The notes under the pieces: generated by a model
The model's database searches: none
The model's input: the letters and a program-made list of their open reading frames with translations, nothing else
Told to the model about the DNA's origin: nothing
Part shown: positions 1-11,612 of the stretch, piece after piece
Position numbering within the stretch: position 1 is the first letter of the stretch
Layout of the letters: the number at the start of each line of letters is the position of its first letter
Source: Conchocele bisecta
Taxonomy: Eukaryota; Mollusca; Bivalvia; Lucinida; Thyasiridae
Reading direction: 5' to 3'
Length of the DNA stretch: 64,000 nt
Assembly (NCBI GenBank): GCA_029237695.1
Contig: JAQRGA010000402.1
Coordinates: forward strand, 1 to 64,000
Translations under genes and position numbers: made by a program

Positions 1-520
1 ATGTTGCAGCTGATGGAACAGGATTATCGGTCCAATGGGTCCATTGCGTCATTCATTTACTACACCTTTTTTTATTAAACGGTACAAACATAATTCGATG
101 AAAAGGCATACATACATATACTACGATATGAAACGAAACTGACCACCAGATAATCACTATGCACATGTAAACAAAACTGACCGCTCGGACAATACCGGTA
201 TAAATGACAGACGAAAAGTTGCTGGAGGAACGAAGTGTCATCTAACCAAATAACAACAGATGCCGCACCTGAACTGCGATATGAGAATGAACTAGCTATT
301 ATGCACATAGTTCGATTGTATGGCAGATATTAGTACATTCAGAAACAAACGGGCCAACGGTCATTGGCCTGACACTTTTTGGGCTCAAATGCCCGGGTTT
401 GGAAGGTCCTCGAGCTAATTCCTACCCTGAAGCAAAATAGTTGCTGGAGGTCAGTCGATGAGTTTAACAAATAGGTAAACCAGGTGTATTATTATAAGCC
501 TCGTTTTTTTGTGCATAAAA
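1..520. other. AT-rich stretch, no gene recognised
   Basis: Only short overlapping open frames on the minus strand with no recognisable motif or codon pattern. I see no repeat family here that recurs in the window. Confidence 0.5.
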
Positions 521-554
521 AATACATGATGGAGTGCACGTTATTATTGACCAT

Positions 555-612
555 TTTTGTAAGAAAAATCACACATCTTCTTGGGTAAAAAAGCACATGG
601 CGTGTCTCAGTT
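555..612 (-). repeat. End fragment of the GAGACACGCC palindromic MITE
   Basis: The end motif (CACATGGCGTGTCTCA on the plus strand) and the adjoining AAAAATCACACATCTTCTT block match the right end of the fuller copies at 1852-2070 and 32767-33005. The rest of the element is absent. Confidence 0.55.
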
Positions 613-814
613 ATCAAGACCTGTACTGTCTGTTCATGATTGCACAGTACACAAACAAGTCGTGAATAATAGAACACCCATATACCTGGTTACAGAGGAA
701 CTGGACACCAACACATTTGTACTTTAATAGGTTTATTTGAAATTTATCTCTAATATGCTGTTCCTGATTGAAAAGTATACAATCCTTAAACAAACTGATC
801 ATATAATATATATT

Positions 815-922
815 ACGTGGCTGTGACTGGAGAAATTGGACAAATAAGATTTGTGAGCAGTGCAGCTCCTGATCAAATACCACACTCATGTAGTCTGATA
901 ACGATCTGATTAGGAAAAACTT
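815..922 (+). repeat. GGAGAAATGGGG-family MITE, left half
   Basis: Starts with TGGCTGTGACTGGAGAAAT and runs through the CAGCTCCTGATCAAATA block shared by at least a dozen other copies in the window (best full copies 24032-24284 and 58621-58853). Only the left half is here. Confidence 0.6.
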
Positions 923-1099
923 TACTTCAAACAGTATTGCTCTTTCCACCAGCGAAAACGTAGATCAGCCTGTGCATCAGCTTCACCTCTTGCAGCGTTT
1001 GACACAGACCGAAACATATGAGAGATACACTAATAATATTTGGTATAACATTTTCCAAAAGGTCATTATTTGCAAGGTGCTATCAATTAAAGTATGAGA

Positions 1100-1445
1100 T
1101 GTTTGCCTGCAGGTTAATGCGACTGGCTCTGTGAGAGTGAGACACACAGCGAAGGTCACCGGGTTCGACCCCGCATTTAACCTGCTGCATTGTGATGAAA
1201 ATCCCAAAATTAGAACATAATATTTACATCGAGATAAATATATATTCAGCCCTGAAATTAGAATAACCTGACTTGGTGCCAGGTCCATACCACACAGTCA
1301 CTTGGCCCCTTCCCCAAAAAGTAATTACTCATAAATAAGGGGTATAAACAGATTAAACTCTCAAATACAAGAAAGCCAAAGACCAAATGCCTCTGGTCGG
1401 GATTCCGGTAAGGATGAATCCCGATCATTAAATTACCTATCGCAT
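1100..1445. repeat. Dispersed TTTAACGGCC/AAATCCCAAAATC repeat
   Basis: Contains the blocks TTTAACCTGCTGCATTG, ATCCCAAAATTAGAACA, TATTCAGCCCTGAAATTAGA and CTTGGCCCCTTCCCC in the same order as the copies at 33075-33240 and 44565-44795. The copy at 33603-36132 has an 11-bp target duplication, so the family moves by insertion. Confidence 0.65.
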
Positions 1446-1851
1446 GCTCCCAAACAACCACAACTGACACAAACAGAATTGCTTGATGTATTCATTGGCA
1501 AAAACAATATCAGTGGAATGGAAATACTATGAAAGAATGTTTTCATGCCTATGGTGGGATTTTATTTATTTGGTGTTTAACGGCCTATCTGTGTCCCAGC
1601 CAAGGTCAAAAGCGATGGGGCTTCGGTTTCATGTCTCATCCAAATACGGGTGGGATGGAATGACTATTTCAAGTATATGACTGGGATTGGAAAACTGGAA
1701 AACTGCTGACCAGTATCCGTGAATTTAGACGTACGACGGTAATCATTATTTTATTTATTTTCATTTCAAAGACGATTGGATAAGAATCCACTACCGTAAC
1801 TACCCTAAATATTCGTACACCATTTGCTTGGGAAAACCACTTTAAATATGA

Positions 1852-2070
1852 GACACGCCATGTGACTTTGTACCTAAGAACATTATGTGATCTTTCATGA
1901 AACTGTGATAATTCTGTAAACGACGTCGAAAGATGGCGAATTAATTCCGCATTGGCCATGAAAATGTCATCAACTTTCAACGTCATTTACGGAAAATATC
2001 ATAAATTGTGAAAATAGCATGAGATATGGCACATGTTCTAATGTACAAAATCACACAGCGTGTCTCATAT
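1852..2070. repeat. GAGACACGCC palindromic MITE, near-complete
   Basis: Begins TGAGACACGCCATGTGA and ends with the inverted CACACAGCGTGTCTCATA. Inside, two further inverted blocks (GTAAACGACGTCGAAAG and CTTTCAACGTCATTTACG) give the whole element a hairpin layout of about 219 bp. Confidence 0.75.
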
Positions 2071-2642
2071 GTACATTGTCATTGTGATACACTAGTCCAA
2101 CCATACTAACCCTAACTACTGGTACAATCTTTGTAGAATAAATCCTGTCCGAATATGTATGGTTAATATGGTAATATTTTCCCTCGCCGTAACGAGGACT
2201 ATATTTTACTTCAGAGAAAGGTATAGACCAGCATCAGTGAAGCGTCCATTTATCTCGATATGAACCCGTCTGGGCAGGATCTACGCAGATTCAACTATGT
2301 CTGCAAGGTCAGTGAAGGTCATATTCAAGGTCACAGGCTGACACACCAGTCAAATCTAATTTCTGACCACTGTGGAATGGACACTCGCATGTTATTCAGA
2401 CTATTCCATTTATCAGAAAGGGGTATTGGTTTAGAAATAAGAACAGTATCCACACATTATGCAGATTCTGATAAGACGGTTCGTTAGGAGCCGGCTCTTC
2501 GTGATATACACTGTTTGCAAACATTATGATAGAGGTATGTAGTGTTGAAAGGGTTAATTTTAAATGTTCAAGCTACTTGCCCAGTTTGACAAGTTGAAAA
2601 TCCACGTTGGGCGTCAAATGTCAAGGGGCGAGAGAAGTGCAC

Positions 2643-2713
2643 ACCCAGCCGGGACTCGAACCCGGGACCTCTGGTTTACCATACCAGTACTCTACCTACT
2701 GAGCTAACCGGGC
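2643..2713 (-). other. tRNA-like unit 1 of a tRNA-derived repeat
   Basis: On the minus strand there is a box A-like TTAGCTCAGTAGGTAGAG, an anticodon stem with a 7-base loop whose central triplet would be GGT, and a T arm with GGGTTCGAGTCCC. The acceptor stem needs several G-T pairs. A near copy sits at 36258-36327 inside the same duplicated segment, so this is most likely a tRNA-derived repeat; a functional tRNA gene is the less likely reading. Confidence 0.6.
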
Positions 2714-2898
2714 ACAGATGCAAATTTCCTCACCATAGTGAACTACATACCAACCGTGACATGCTCCTCCACAAAACTGAAATTCGTTCACGAATTCCAT
2801 ACTGTTTGGGACAGTGATCGTATGTGAGACGATCTTGAGTATTTATCCGTCACGGCCCCACATTGGGTGCCAAATGTCACTGTGCAAGAGGAAAGTGC

Positions 2899-2962
2899 CC
2901 CGGACCGCAGGACTCGAACTAAAGATCATACTAGTGCCCTACCGTCTGAGCTAACTAGGCAT
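2899..2962 (-). other. tRNA-like unit 2
   Basis: Minus strand: GTTAGCTCAGACGGTAGGGC as box A and AGTTCGAGTCCTG as box B. It follows the first unit in the same orientation about 200 bp away, and the pair recurs at 36258-36327 and 36513-36574. Confidence 0.55.
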
Positions 2963-3272
2963 AGACACACACCCCCTCTCCATATTGACTTCTCGTAATA
3001 ACCCTAAATATTCTGAAACCATTTGTTTTGGAAAACCCCTATTAAATAGGGGATTCCCAAAACAAATTGTATCCAAATATATTAGTAATGTCATAAACCA
3101 GTACAACCATACAACCGAATATTGAGGGCTATTATGTTTGTGTATCATCAGCTGTGACATTTGACCTTTAAATTTGGCCTTTGTTGGCAGCTGATCCGGC
3201 TGCTGCTCCAAGACAAGCTACCATTCATGAGCGGGGCGGCCCAGAAATACCTCTTCAACATAATTCCAGTTG

Positions 3273-4250
3273 CTCAAAATAACATAAGCATAAGGAGGTT
3301 ATGAACAATTCAGACTGGACTTGCCTATGAAAATTATAATATTTCACCACATTGTATTAGCCGACGACTGATTGGTGTCACCATGAACGAGTTCATAGAG
3401 TGCATCTCTCTACAATCTCATTTGCCTTCAGGCGTTATTAACATGTTAATAAGAATTACTCAGTAATCACCAGTTCAACCACAGTTGTTACTCACATATT
3501 GAAGTCACTATGAAAAATGTCCTAACATTCCGTTCTTAGACAAACAATAGTCGTTATGAAAATGTCCATAAACCGTACTATCCCTCTATGAAAATTATCA
3601 TAAAATGTACTATCGATGTCACTATGAAAATTTTCATAAGCCGTACTATCCATCTCACTATGAAAATGTTCATAATATGTAATATCCCTCTCGCTATGAA
3701 CATTTTCATAAAGCGTAATATTACTCTCACTATGAAAATGTTCATAAAATGTAATATGCCTCTCACTATGAACATTTTCATAAACCGTCACTCTCACATA
3801 TTGAAGTCTCTATGAACATTTTCATAACATTACTGTTTTCAGACAAATATTAATCGCTATAAAAATTGTAGTCGCTATGAAAATTCCCGTTCTCTGACAA
3901 GCATTAGTAACTATGAAAAGGTGCATAAACTTCACTATGAAAGCATCACGCGCACTTACGAAACTTGTCAATTATATTCTCAGACTAACTTCAAAATAAA
4001 ATGCTCTACACGTTTTTGCGCCTCCAAACGTTATGACAATTTGCATAAGAAGTAATTAACAACATTCACCGGTGCAACTACTGCTGTAACGTTGTTCATC
4101 ACATACACGTAATGCAGTCAATATGACAAGTTTCATAAGATTTTCGTTCTGAAACAAGCATTTGTCACTATGAACTTGTTCATAAAATGCAGATAGATTT
4201 ACTAATTGTTCCTATTGGCAGGTTAATTGTCACTATGTTAATATTCCAAA
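3273..4250. repeat. Left arm of a large inverted repeat, with palindromic array
   Basis: The first ~290 bp (to about 3560) are the reverse complement of 10980-11285 with indels; shared blocks include GATTGGTGTCACCATGAACG and CTCAGTAATCACCAGTTCA. From 3490 to 4200 the palindrome CTATGAAAATTTTCATAA and its variants recur more than ten times at irregular spacing. The open frames over 3522-3815 on both strands are products of this array. Confidence 0.7.
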
Positions 4251-4544
4251 AATATGGCAAGTTAACTGACTCTCTGAAGTATACCATAACTGCGGCACGT
4301 GCAATAAACAGGAACGGGCATGACTCTTACACCAAGGAATCGTGTTTAGACACACAGTCTTGTTAAACATTAATTAGTTGATAGTGATTTAAACAGCTAT
4401 TACAAACAAAAATACGAGAATAAATGTGACTGACTGGCAACATTGTGCTTATGCGATTTAAGACAAGTGTAGTTTCTAATCAAATTTCATATATATATAT
4501 GTATTTAGGCTAATAATTAACGATATGCAATGTATGTTGATTTA

Positions 4545-4682
4545 GAAACATGACGGGCGTTTCATTCATGAAATAGCGAACGATGTAGACCCTGATTAGA
4601 CTACACGGATGTGCATACTGTGCTGGTGGCATACCCCATAAGCCCCATGTTTCCAGTCTCATCCACAAATACAATTGTTATA
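4545..4682 (-). repeat. GGAGAAATGGGG-family MITE, fragment
   Basis: Ends with CCCCATAAGCCCCATGTTTCC, the inverted terminal block, preceded by the CATGACGGGCGTTTCATTCATG block. Confidence 0.55.
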
Positions 4683-5220
4683 TGCAAACAATGGAATAAG
4701 TACTAAACCTGGGACTTTCATGTGGGACATGCACAATAAAGCAGACTGCCTAGACATACATACAAATGTTGCCAAGTAACAACACAGTTCAGTGGAGTCG
4801 GACATGGTGTTCCAATTTGCATGTATACACACGTGTCGTTACCAACTATCATTTGTCTTCCTTAAGCATCAGGAATCAGAAAGAAACGTTCGTTCCATCA
4901 AATAGATTAACGTATTCATGTAGTGTCATTTCCTCTGAACATATAAACACACGAGTTAAAATGTGACCATACTATATACATGTATGGCAAACATTACGTC
5001 ACAAGGCATGCTTGCAAATAGTGCAAACTAGTAAGAAAGTCGCATATAACAAAACATATGAAATTCATCAAGCGCAAATGACGCCCACATTACATTATGT
5101 ATACATGTAGGTACGATCATCATAAAATTATTTGTATGTAGGGTTGACCCTAAGCAAAACTAAATATTATTTTGCTTACTCCGTCATATCTGTTGCCATA
5201 AGTTAGAAGGCGTTATTGTA
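4683..5220. other. No gene recognised
   Basis: AT-rich sequence with no protein or RNA signature and no family that I can match elsewhere in the window. Confidence 0.45.
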
Positions 5221-5707
5221 TGTTTCACGAAACGTACCAAAGTTTTACGGCTATATACAAAGTGCAAACACAGTGTATTTGTTGATATTAAATTTTATCA
5301 CAATTTAAGAATCAGCCTACTTTTTCGTTCGTGAAATTTTATCTAATATTCATTTGATTGCGAAAACAATTTCCCCATTTTAAATCCATATACATATTCA
5401 CAGGGGATTTAGCATGGGGAAAACGTATATCTATTTCATTGTTGTTGTGTTTTTTTGCGTTTTTCAAGTCCGCCTCAAGGTTCTCCAGTACGTTCCCCCA
5501 TGCTAAATCATTTTTCGTAATAAAATCACGAAATAAAAAGAAGACTCATTCTTCAATTTAATAAAATTTAATATTATCAATAAATATACTGTTTTTGCAT
5601 ATTGTATATAGCCGTGAATATTTGATAAAATTTAATATTATCGAAAGGAATATTAGTTTTACATTGTTTATACAGCCGTACCAATTGGGTAGGTTTCTTG
5701 AAACAGC
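5221..5707. repeat. TTTCACGAAA palindromic MITE, rearranged copy
   Basis: Left end TGTTTCACGAAACG and right end TTTCTTGAAACAG are inverted, with inner inverted blocks TTTTACGGCTATATACAA and ATACAGCCGTA. A second right-end-like block at 5570-5635 suggests a partial internal duplication. Related to 46622-47184. Confidence 0.6.
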
Positions 5708-5832
5708 CAGTATGTTGCTGGATGGCTTGTACACCTAGAAAACCGCAAGGCAACTTGATCATCGTTTGATTCAGAGATAATTGCTTCGTAAATGTTATAG
5801 AATATATGTATAACATGTATGTGAATACTGCC

Positions 5833-6494
5833 TTGTTATTGTATCCTATACGGCACATGGAGTGGCCAAGTCGGCCATCTTTGTGTGCTCGAGCCATCAG
5901 CCAGTTTCACCTGTTCTGCCGTTTGACAAAGAACTCAAAATGTAAAGTAGACCATATGACATAATGTAGCTAGTCACATGTAGAACACCCAGGAGAACGG
6001 ACTCCTGTCGATTATATTACACTAAACTGTCAAATATGTCAGTTTTCTGGACAGGTTTGTGCCTGTGTCTTTAAAAACATAAACCACCATTATAAATACG
6101 CTCATACACAGAAAATCGCACAGTGTATCACTTTTACCTGGCCAACTACACAACACATACCATATATACCCACTACTGTACTCTGTTATTATATATCAAA
6201 TCCAGTGACATGTAAGTGTATTGTCCCTGTATCTACTCACCTACTATGAGAGTAAATATGGCTTTACCTATGGGTAACGTGTACACTAACAATAGGCTTG
6301 CTCGCATAATATGTACAGCTTGCAATTGTCATATATGTCTATTATGTATTATACCAAATTGTATTTGGCTTACTTTGACAGTCATGTTATTTGCTGTATG
6401 TGTCAAACGCACGAAATGGTGAAACTGTAAGATGGCGTACATACAAAGATGGAGGAGATGCCAATACAATGCTCCATATAGTATACAGTAACAA
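5833..6494. repeat. TTACTGTATA terminal-inverted-repeat element
   Basis: Left end TTGTTATTGTATCCTATACG and right end CATATAGTATACAGTAACAA are inverted repeats. Subterminal blocks (CATGGAGTGGCC, GTTTGACA against TGTCAAACG, ACAAAGATGG) are also inverted. The copy at 11973-12553 lies inside the Harbinger element. No transposase frame is present. Confidence 0.65.
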
Positions 6495-6593
6495 AACAAT
6501 ATACACATATGATATATACATATATCACATCACTCTTATGAAGCAATTATGATTGCATTCAAGTGTATATATCTATAACCTAATTCCTTATCC

Positions 6594-6822
6594 CTTTCAA
6601 CACCACATGCCTGTACAGTGGCATTGGCAAAAAGTGTAGATCCAGATGAGACGGCTCGTGAGGAGCCGTCTCATCAGAATCTGCACTTTTTGCAAGTAAT
6701 TTTTTGAGAACAAAGACACCCACATCAGTGGACTAGTCTGAAAATCGTTTTGTGACAATTGGATTGGCTGCACAATTAATGTATGAACATCCATTCCAGT
6801 TACTTAGGGGTGAAACGGTTAA
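6594..6822. repeat. TTTCAACAC-family MITE
   Basis: Outer blocks TTTCAACACCAC and CTTAGGGGTGAAACGG are inverted. The centre holds the perfect inverted pair GATGAGACGGCTC / GAGCCGTCTCATC. Other copies: 31245-31470, 46196-46410, 54667-54812. Confidence 0.6.
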
Positions 6823-7382
6823 AGCTACATTTTTCCACCTACAAGTAGGGTTCATTGAATCTGAACAAACGCCCCAAAGATTTCCCACAATCGGCGGTTA
6901 ATGCGAACTTAATGTGTACATTTTAGTTGTACATTTACAAACTTCTTAGTCGTACGAAGCTTAGTGAAAGTAAAAGGCCCCAGGAATGTATTTGATATGT
7001 TAATATTCCGCCCGGCCCCACTGTGGGTATACATGTAGTACGTCATGGGCACCTGCTATTTGGATGTGGCACAAAACATAAGACAATTACATGAACAAGT
7101 GCATATCCTAATGAGATATCATTGTTTAAGTCACTTCGCCGTCATCGGAATGTTTGAACAAGCTCAAAATATTTGGTTTTATACTCATATATCGTAATAT
7201 ATTGGTGGGCCCGTAAAAGTTAAAATATGACAATAAAATTAAACCATAGTTTTTTTCGGTTTACTGGGTCCCTGGAAAATACTTTTAACCAATACAACCA
7301 ACATCGGTAGAAATATCACACGACTTTAGGTAATTGACCGAACTACGTAGCCTGGTGACGATCTACATGTATACTGTTTGTT
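6823..7382. other. No gene recognised
   Basis: Nothing conserved or repeated was recognised between two MITE copies. Confidence 0.4.
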
Positions 7383-7492
7383 AGAACCATGACTGGCGTT
7401 CATGTATGGAATGGCGCACAGATCCTGATCAGACTATGGGTCTACACTGGTCGCAAAACCCGTAAGCCATATTTCTCCAGTCACAGCCAAAA
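7383..7492 (-). repeat. GGAGAAATGGGG-family MITE, right half
   Basis: Contains CCATGACTGGCGTTCATG, a truncated ACAGATCCTGATCAGAC block and the terminal CCATATTTCTCCAGTCACAGCC. Confidence 0.55.
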
Positions 7493-7542
7493 CTTGTGCT
7501 ATGACTTCTTTGCATAGAAAGCCTAGTTATCGAAACTACGCA

Positions 7543-7600
7543 CGCGCGCACACACACACGCGCGCACGCACGCACGCACGCACGCACGCACACACACACC
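7543..7600. repeat. (CA)n/(CACG)n microsatellite
   Basis: Alternating CACACA, CGCGCA and CACGCACG runs. Confidence 0.9.
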
Positions 7601-8250
7601 TAAAGCTCGGCTTTATCTGTAATGTAAAGACTAATAACTGAGTATACATGTATCTGCATAGTGAGAACGACATGTAGTAACACGCACAACTATAAATTCA
7701 TGAAGCATAAACCCGTTTAAACCCGTCACTTACCTGCGCTCGATGTTACTTTAACTGACAGTCGTGTAGCCAGTAAATCGCAGGAACAGCCGTCACTTCT
7801 ATCATCAGACAAACACAAGAAAGCAAATGTGTCTCCGTCGCGTGACCAAACGAGTGTGTTACGATAATGCGGGATGTTTCATGAAACACCAATCAGGAAG
7901 TGAATATATTCGCCGTCGCGTTTAAACACGATCCGTGTCTTTCACTCCTGGCTACGTATCCTTTTATTAAGGTGTTACATTTCACATGGGTGTATGCATT
8001 AACCTGTTTTTCCACATTCTTACTGAAAGTTATAAATATAAAATACCAATGGTAAGGCAAGCGAAAAATAAACCTGTTGAACATAGACACAATTTGCTGC
8101 AAATATATTGTTTAAAATGTAAAATTTTCATTTATTCTCTATATTTTGACAAAATCATAAATTCAAATAAAACTATGATTTAGGAAATTGGACAATGTCT
8201 GCCTAAGTTACTACAAATGTACAAATGGGTAAACAGCAGAAAGGTCCTAT

Positions 8251-8710
8251 CAAGGTGTGGGATCACGTGTCTCCGATACGGCGTGACGACATGTTTTTTA
8301 AGACGTGTTTACACTATATTTCCTTTAATATATTTCTAATGGAATGACATATTTTTATGAAATATACCGCAGTAGATGTGGTACACGTTGCCCTTTATTG
8401 TATAGGCGGCTTTAATCTCGGGATCCAGTCGTTTTGACGAAGAATGTGTTACCGTAAATGTAAATAAAAGCTGGAGCACGTGAATGTAAGAAATAAACGG
8501 TACTCGATTATTTGTGAAAGATATAAGTTATTGTAAATAACTTTCAGAGCACCCATAAAACAAAAATGCCATTGTATTTGGTTCGTTATATATAATCAAA
8601 ATCCGACCGTTTGTTAGGAAGATTAAAACAAAACAATGCTGTACAAATAACATCACAGATTACGTCACGTCGGAAAATCGAGTTCGGAAACTACGTGATC
8701 CCACACCTGG
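8251..8710. mobile_element. MITE with 5-bp target duplication CCTAT
   Basis: The ends are inverted repeats: AGGTGTGGGATCACGT at 8253-8268 against its exact complement at 8693-8708. The sequence CCTAT flanks both sides (8246-8250 and 8711-8715). There is no protein frame inside, so the element is non-autonomous. The superfamily is not clear to me; 5-bp duplications do not fit Tc1/mariner (TA) or piggyBac (TTAA). Confidence 0.7.
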
Positions 8711-8869
8711 CCTATTGTTGATGTTGTTACATGTACTTGTAGCAATTATGGAAAACATGACCGGTTGTTTCTATGGAACCACATGTGCGTCAGGCGAAGG
8801 TGTAAATTAAGTATTTGATCTTTTCTTGAACCAATGTCGTTAAACACTAGACTGTTATATGTAGCTGCT

Positions 8870-8945
8870 CGTCCCAATGACTTTTAGTCCGGGGATTGTT
8901 CGTCCCACTGTTGGGACGAAACATCGCAGGTAGTGGGACTAACAG
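8870..8945. other. Short hairpin-rich stretch
   Basis: TTCGTCCCACTGTTGGGACGAA forms a near-perfect hairpin and the GTCCC/GGGAC words recur around it. No function assigned. Confidence 0.4.
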
Positions 8946-9049
8946 TCCTGCATCAATCTGAATGGTGAATCTGAGGTGGAGGTAACAGTCCCACACGAAT
9001 TGGTAGGAACGGTCTTGCTATGTGGACAGTTCGTGCCAAACCCCAGAAC

Positions 9050-9178
9050 ATATGTGGCTGTGACTGGAGAAATGTGGCTTCTGGGTTTTGTGACCAGTGT
9101 AGATCCAGATCAGCCTGTGCATCCGCACAGTCTGATCAAGATATGCACCGTTCACCATTCCATTTTTATAAAGATACG
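9050..9178 (+). repeat. GGAGAAATGGGG-family MITE, partial
   Basis: Carries TGTGGCTGTGACTGGAGAAA, then the TAGATCCAGATCAGCCTGTG and TCTGATCAAGATATGCACCG blocks with the middle of the family consensus deleted. Confidence 0.6.
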
Positions 9179-9344
9179 TCATTAACATGATTAAGCATAC
9201 TAATTAATTACTGTAACAGTATTAATACAAAAATAAATATCGCATATTATATCATAATAGTACAGTTCATTCACAGAAAGGGAAAACGCGTGCCTATGGT
9301 GATTTATGAGCAGCCAATCCGGAGAATAAGGATCCGCTATTATC

Positions 9345-10370
9345 GTATTTCCCACATCCGATGACCACAGTTTCACGTTTCGAACCGAAATGCAACAAGT
9401 TAGTTAATGGATGTTTGTTTTACTCCCTGGTATAACAGTATGTGTTATAACAGGGGGTAATACAAACATATATTAACCAATTGTTTGTGCTTACTGTTAC
9501 TGTATGCATTGTGTATATTTAATTGATTTATAGACCTTATAGTCCGTTACATGAACCTCCTGTGGTAATCGGATGTGGGAAATAACACAGTATGTGTTAT
9601 AACGGGGGGGTAATACAAACATATATTAACCAATTGTTTGTGCTTACTGTTACTGTATGCATTGTGTATATTTAATTGATTTATATACCTTATAGTCCGT
9701 TACATGAACCTCCTGTGGTAATCGGATGTGGGAAATAACACAGTATGTGTTATAACGGGGGGTAATACAAACATATATTAACCAATTGTTTGTGCTTACT
9801 GTTACTGTATGCATTGGGTATATTTAATTGATTTATATACCTTATAGTCCGTTACATGAACCTCTGTGGTAATCGGATGTGGGAAATAACACAGTAGTGT
9901 TATAACGGGGGTAATACAAACATATATTAACCAATTGTTTGTGCTTACTGTTACTGTATGCATTGGGTATATTTAATTGATTTATATACCTTATAGTCCG
10001 TTACATGAACCTCCTGTGGTAATCGGATGTGGGAAATAACACAGTAGTGTTATAACGGGGGGTAATACAAAATATATTAACCAATTGTTTGCGCTTACTG
10101 TTACTGTATGCATTGGGTATATTTAATTGATTTATATACCTTATAGTCCGTTACATGAACCTCCTGTGGTAATCGGATGTGGGAAATAACACAGTATGTG
10201 TTATAACGGGGGGTAATACAAACATATATTAACCAATTGTTTGTGCTTACTGTTACTGTATGCATTGGGTATATTTAATTGATTTATAAACCTTATAGTC
10301 CGTTACATGAACCTGTGGTAATCGGATGTGGGAAATAACACAGTATGTGTTATAACGGGGAGTAAACAGA
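9345..10370. repeat. 151-bp satellite array, about six units
   Basis: The word TAATACAAACATATATT recurs at 9458, 9611, 9763, 9912 and 10214, with a slightly changed copy at 10063; the spacing is 149-153 bp. Every unit contains GTGGTAATCGGATGTGGGAA, and the left flank at 9349 carries the inverted form (TTTCCCACATCCGATGACCA). The array may therefore be the tandemly amplified interior of an element with inverted ends. Confidence 0.85.
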
Positions 10371-10393
10371 ACATTAATTAAGTGATATTGTTT

Positions 10394-10606
10394 TCAATTT
10401 ATGATACGCTTAGAGATTATATTTAATGCATGTACAGACCTTGGTCCGTTACGTGAACCTGTGTCGTTGACATAGAACACGACCCGTACGTCAACTTGAG
10501 CTGCATCGAGTAGTGGTGCCCGAGGATTGTTACCATGTGTGTCTGGAAGAGCTGGCAACATGCCTGCCGACATTCTTAGGTTATAGCCCAATTCTAAAAA
10601 GCCCAC
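10394..10606 (-). other. Possible coding remnant, unrecognised
   Basis: A 70-codon minus-strand frame with a balanced amino-acid composition (for example LPDTHGNNPRAPLLDAAQVD) that looks more protein-like than its AT-rich surroundings. I do not recognise a family. It lies between the 151-bp satellite and the right arm of the large inverted repeat, so it could be a remnant of the gene content of that element. It may equally be chance. Confidence 0.2.
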
Positions 10607-10849
10607 CTAAATTTGAGTTGGTATGGCAGGTGGGGTGGAAACTGGAACAATATGTTCTAAATCTGATAAGAAATGTTTCCAGCTCGAAAACGTGTCCAAA
10701 ATCGTTTGTGCAGCATTCGGCATTTTCAGCGTGATATATTCAAGTGAACTAAATTTAATGCTGTTATGTTTTTTTCTTATGGCATGTCGGGTTCAAAGAA
10801 CTTTACTATAATTTGGAAATTAGACCAATTCTACATTAGTAACACATTC

Positions 10850-11285
10850 AAATGAAAATTGTCATAACATTCCGTTCTCAGATAAACAATAGTCATTATG
10901 AAAATGTCCATATGCCTCGCACTATGAAGACAAAAATTATTCGCTATGAAAATTCTCATAAAACGTACCATCGCTCCCACATATTGTAGTCGCTATGAAC
11001 ATTTTCATAATGACTATTGTTTATCTGAGAACAGAATGTTATGAAAATGTTCATAGTGACTTCAATATCTGAGTAACGACGGTGATTGAACTGGTGATTA
11101 CTGAGCAATTCGTAAGAAAATTTTCTTAACGCTTGAAGGCAAAGGAGATCGTATAGAGATGAAATATATGAACTCGTTCATGGTGACACCAATCAGTTGT
11201 CGGCTACTAAAATGTGGTGAAATATTATGATAATTTTTCATAACCTCCTTATGCATATGGGGTCGTTATTTTGAGGACGCTTATG
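10850..11285. repeat. Right arm of the large inverted repeat
   Basis: Reverse complement of the left arm (3273-3560). Matching blocks include AACTCGTTCATGGTGACACC, TGGTGATTACTGAG and TAACCTCCTTATGCAT. Palindromic TATGAAAATNTTCATA words also occur here, internal to the arm as on the left side. Confidence 0.7.
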
Positions 11286-11612
11286 GATATGAATTCATAT
11301 AAGCTATTAGCTTGTTTTCGAATCCATGTATAATGTAATGATATACATGTAATGCTGTGCCATGTATTGTATGAAATAAATATTGTTTAAACTAAAGTAA
11401 CCTGAAATACTGGATCCGCCCCCGGGGCCCGTTTCATTAAACTTCTTACGATACGAACTTTCTTATGATACGAACTTTCTTACGTCTACGATACTTTTCG
11501 TACGAACTTCTTGCGAACTTCTTACGTGCGTTTCACTAACATGTTCGTGCGAAATTTCTTAAGTTAAGAACTTCTTAAGAACTCGTCAGTATTGGAAATC
11601 CATCAAGCCATT

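Larger units (their letters stand above)
1463..3195. repeat. Copy 1 of a large duplicated segment
   Basis: The order of blocks here is repeated at 32258-36845: GGTGTTTAACGGCCTATCTGTG, the GAGACACGCC MITE, the TCAACTATGTCTGCAAGGTC block, then two tRNA-like units and the AACCATACAA block. The second copy is longer because later insertions split it. No coding frame is conserved between the two, so this is a repeat or segmental duplication, not a gene pair. It could also be a large non-coding transposon. Confidence 0.7.

Noticed and set aside
2643..2713. Functional tRNA-Thr gene
   Set aside because: Weak acceptor stem and location in a duplicated repeat with a second tRNA-like unit favour a tRNA-derived repeat.
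3522..3815. Met/Ile-rich repeat proteins on both strands
   Set aside because: Created by the palindromic TATGAAAATTTTCATA array.
9345..10370. CRISPR-like array
   Set aside because: Units are contiguous 151-bp satellites with no unique spacers, in a eukaryotic genome.
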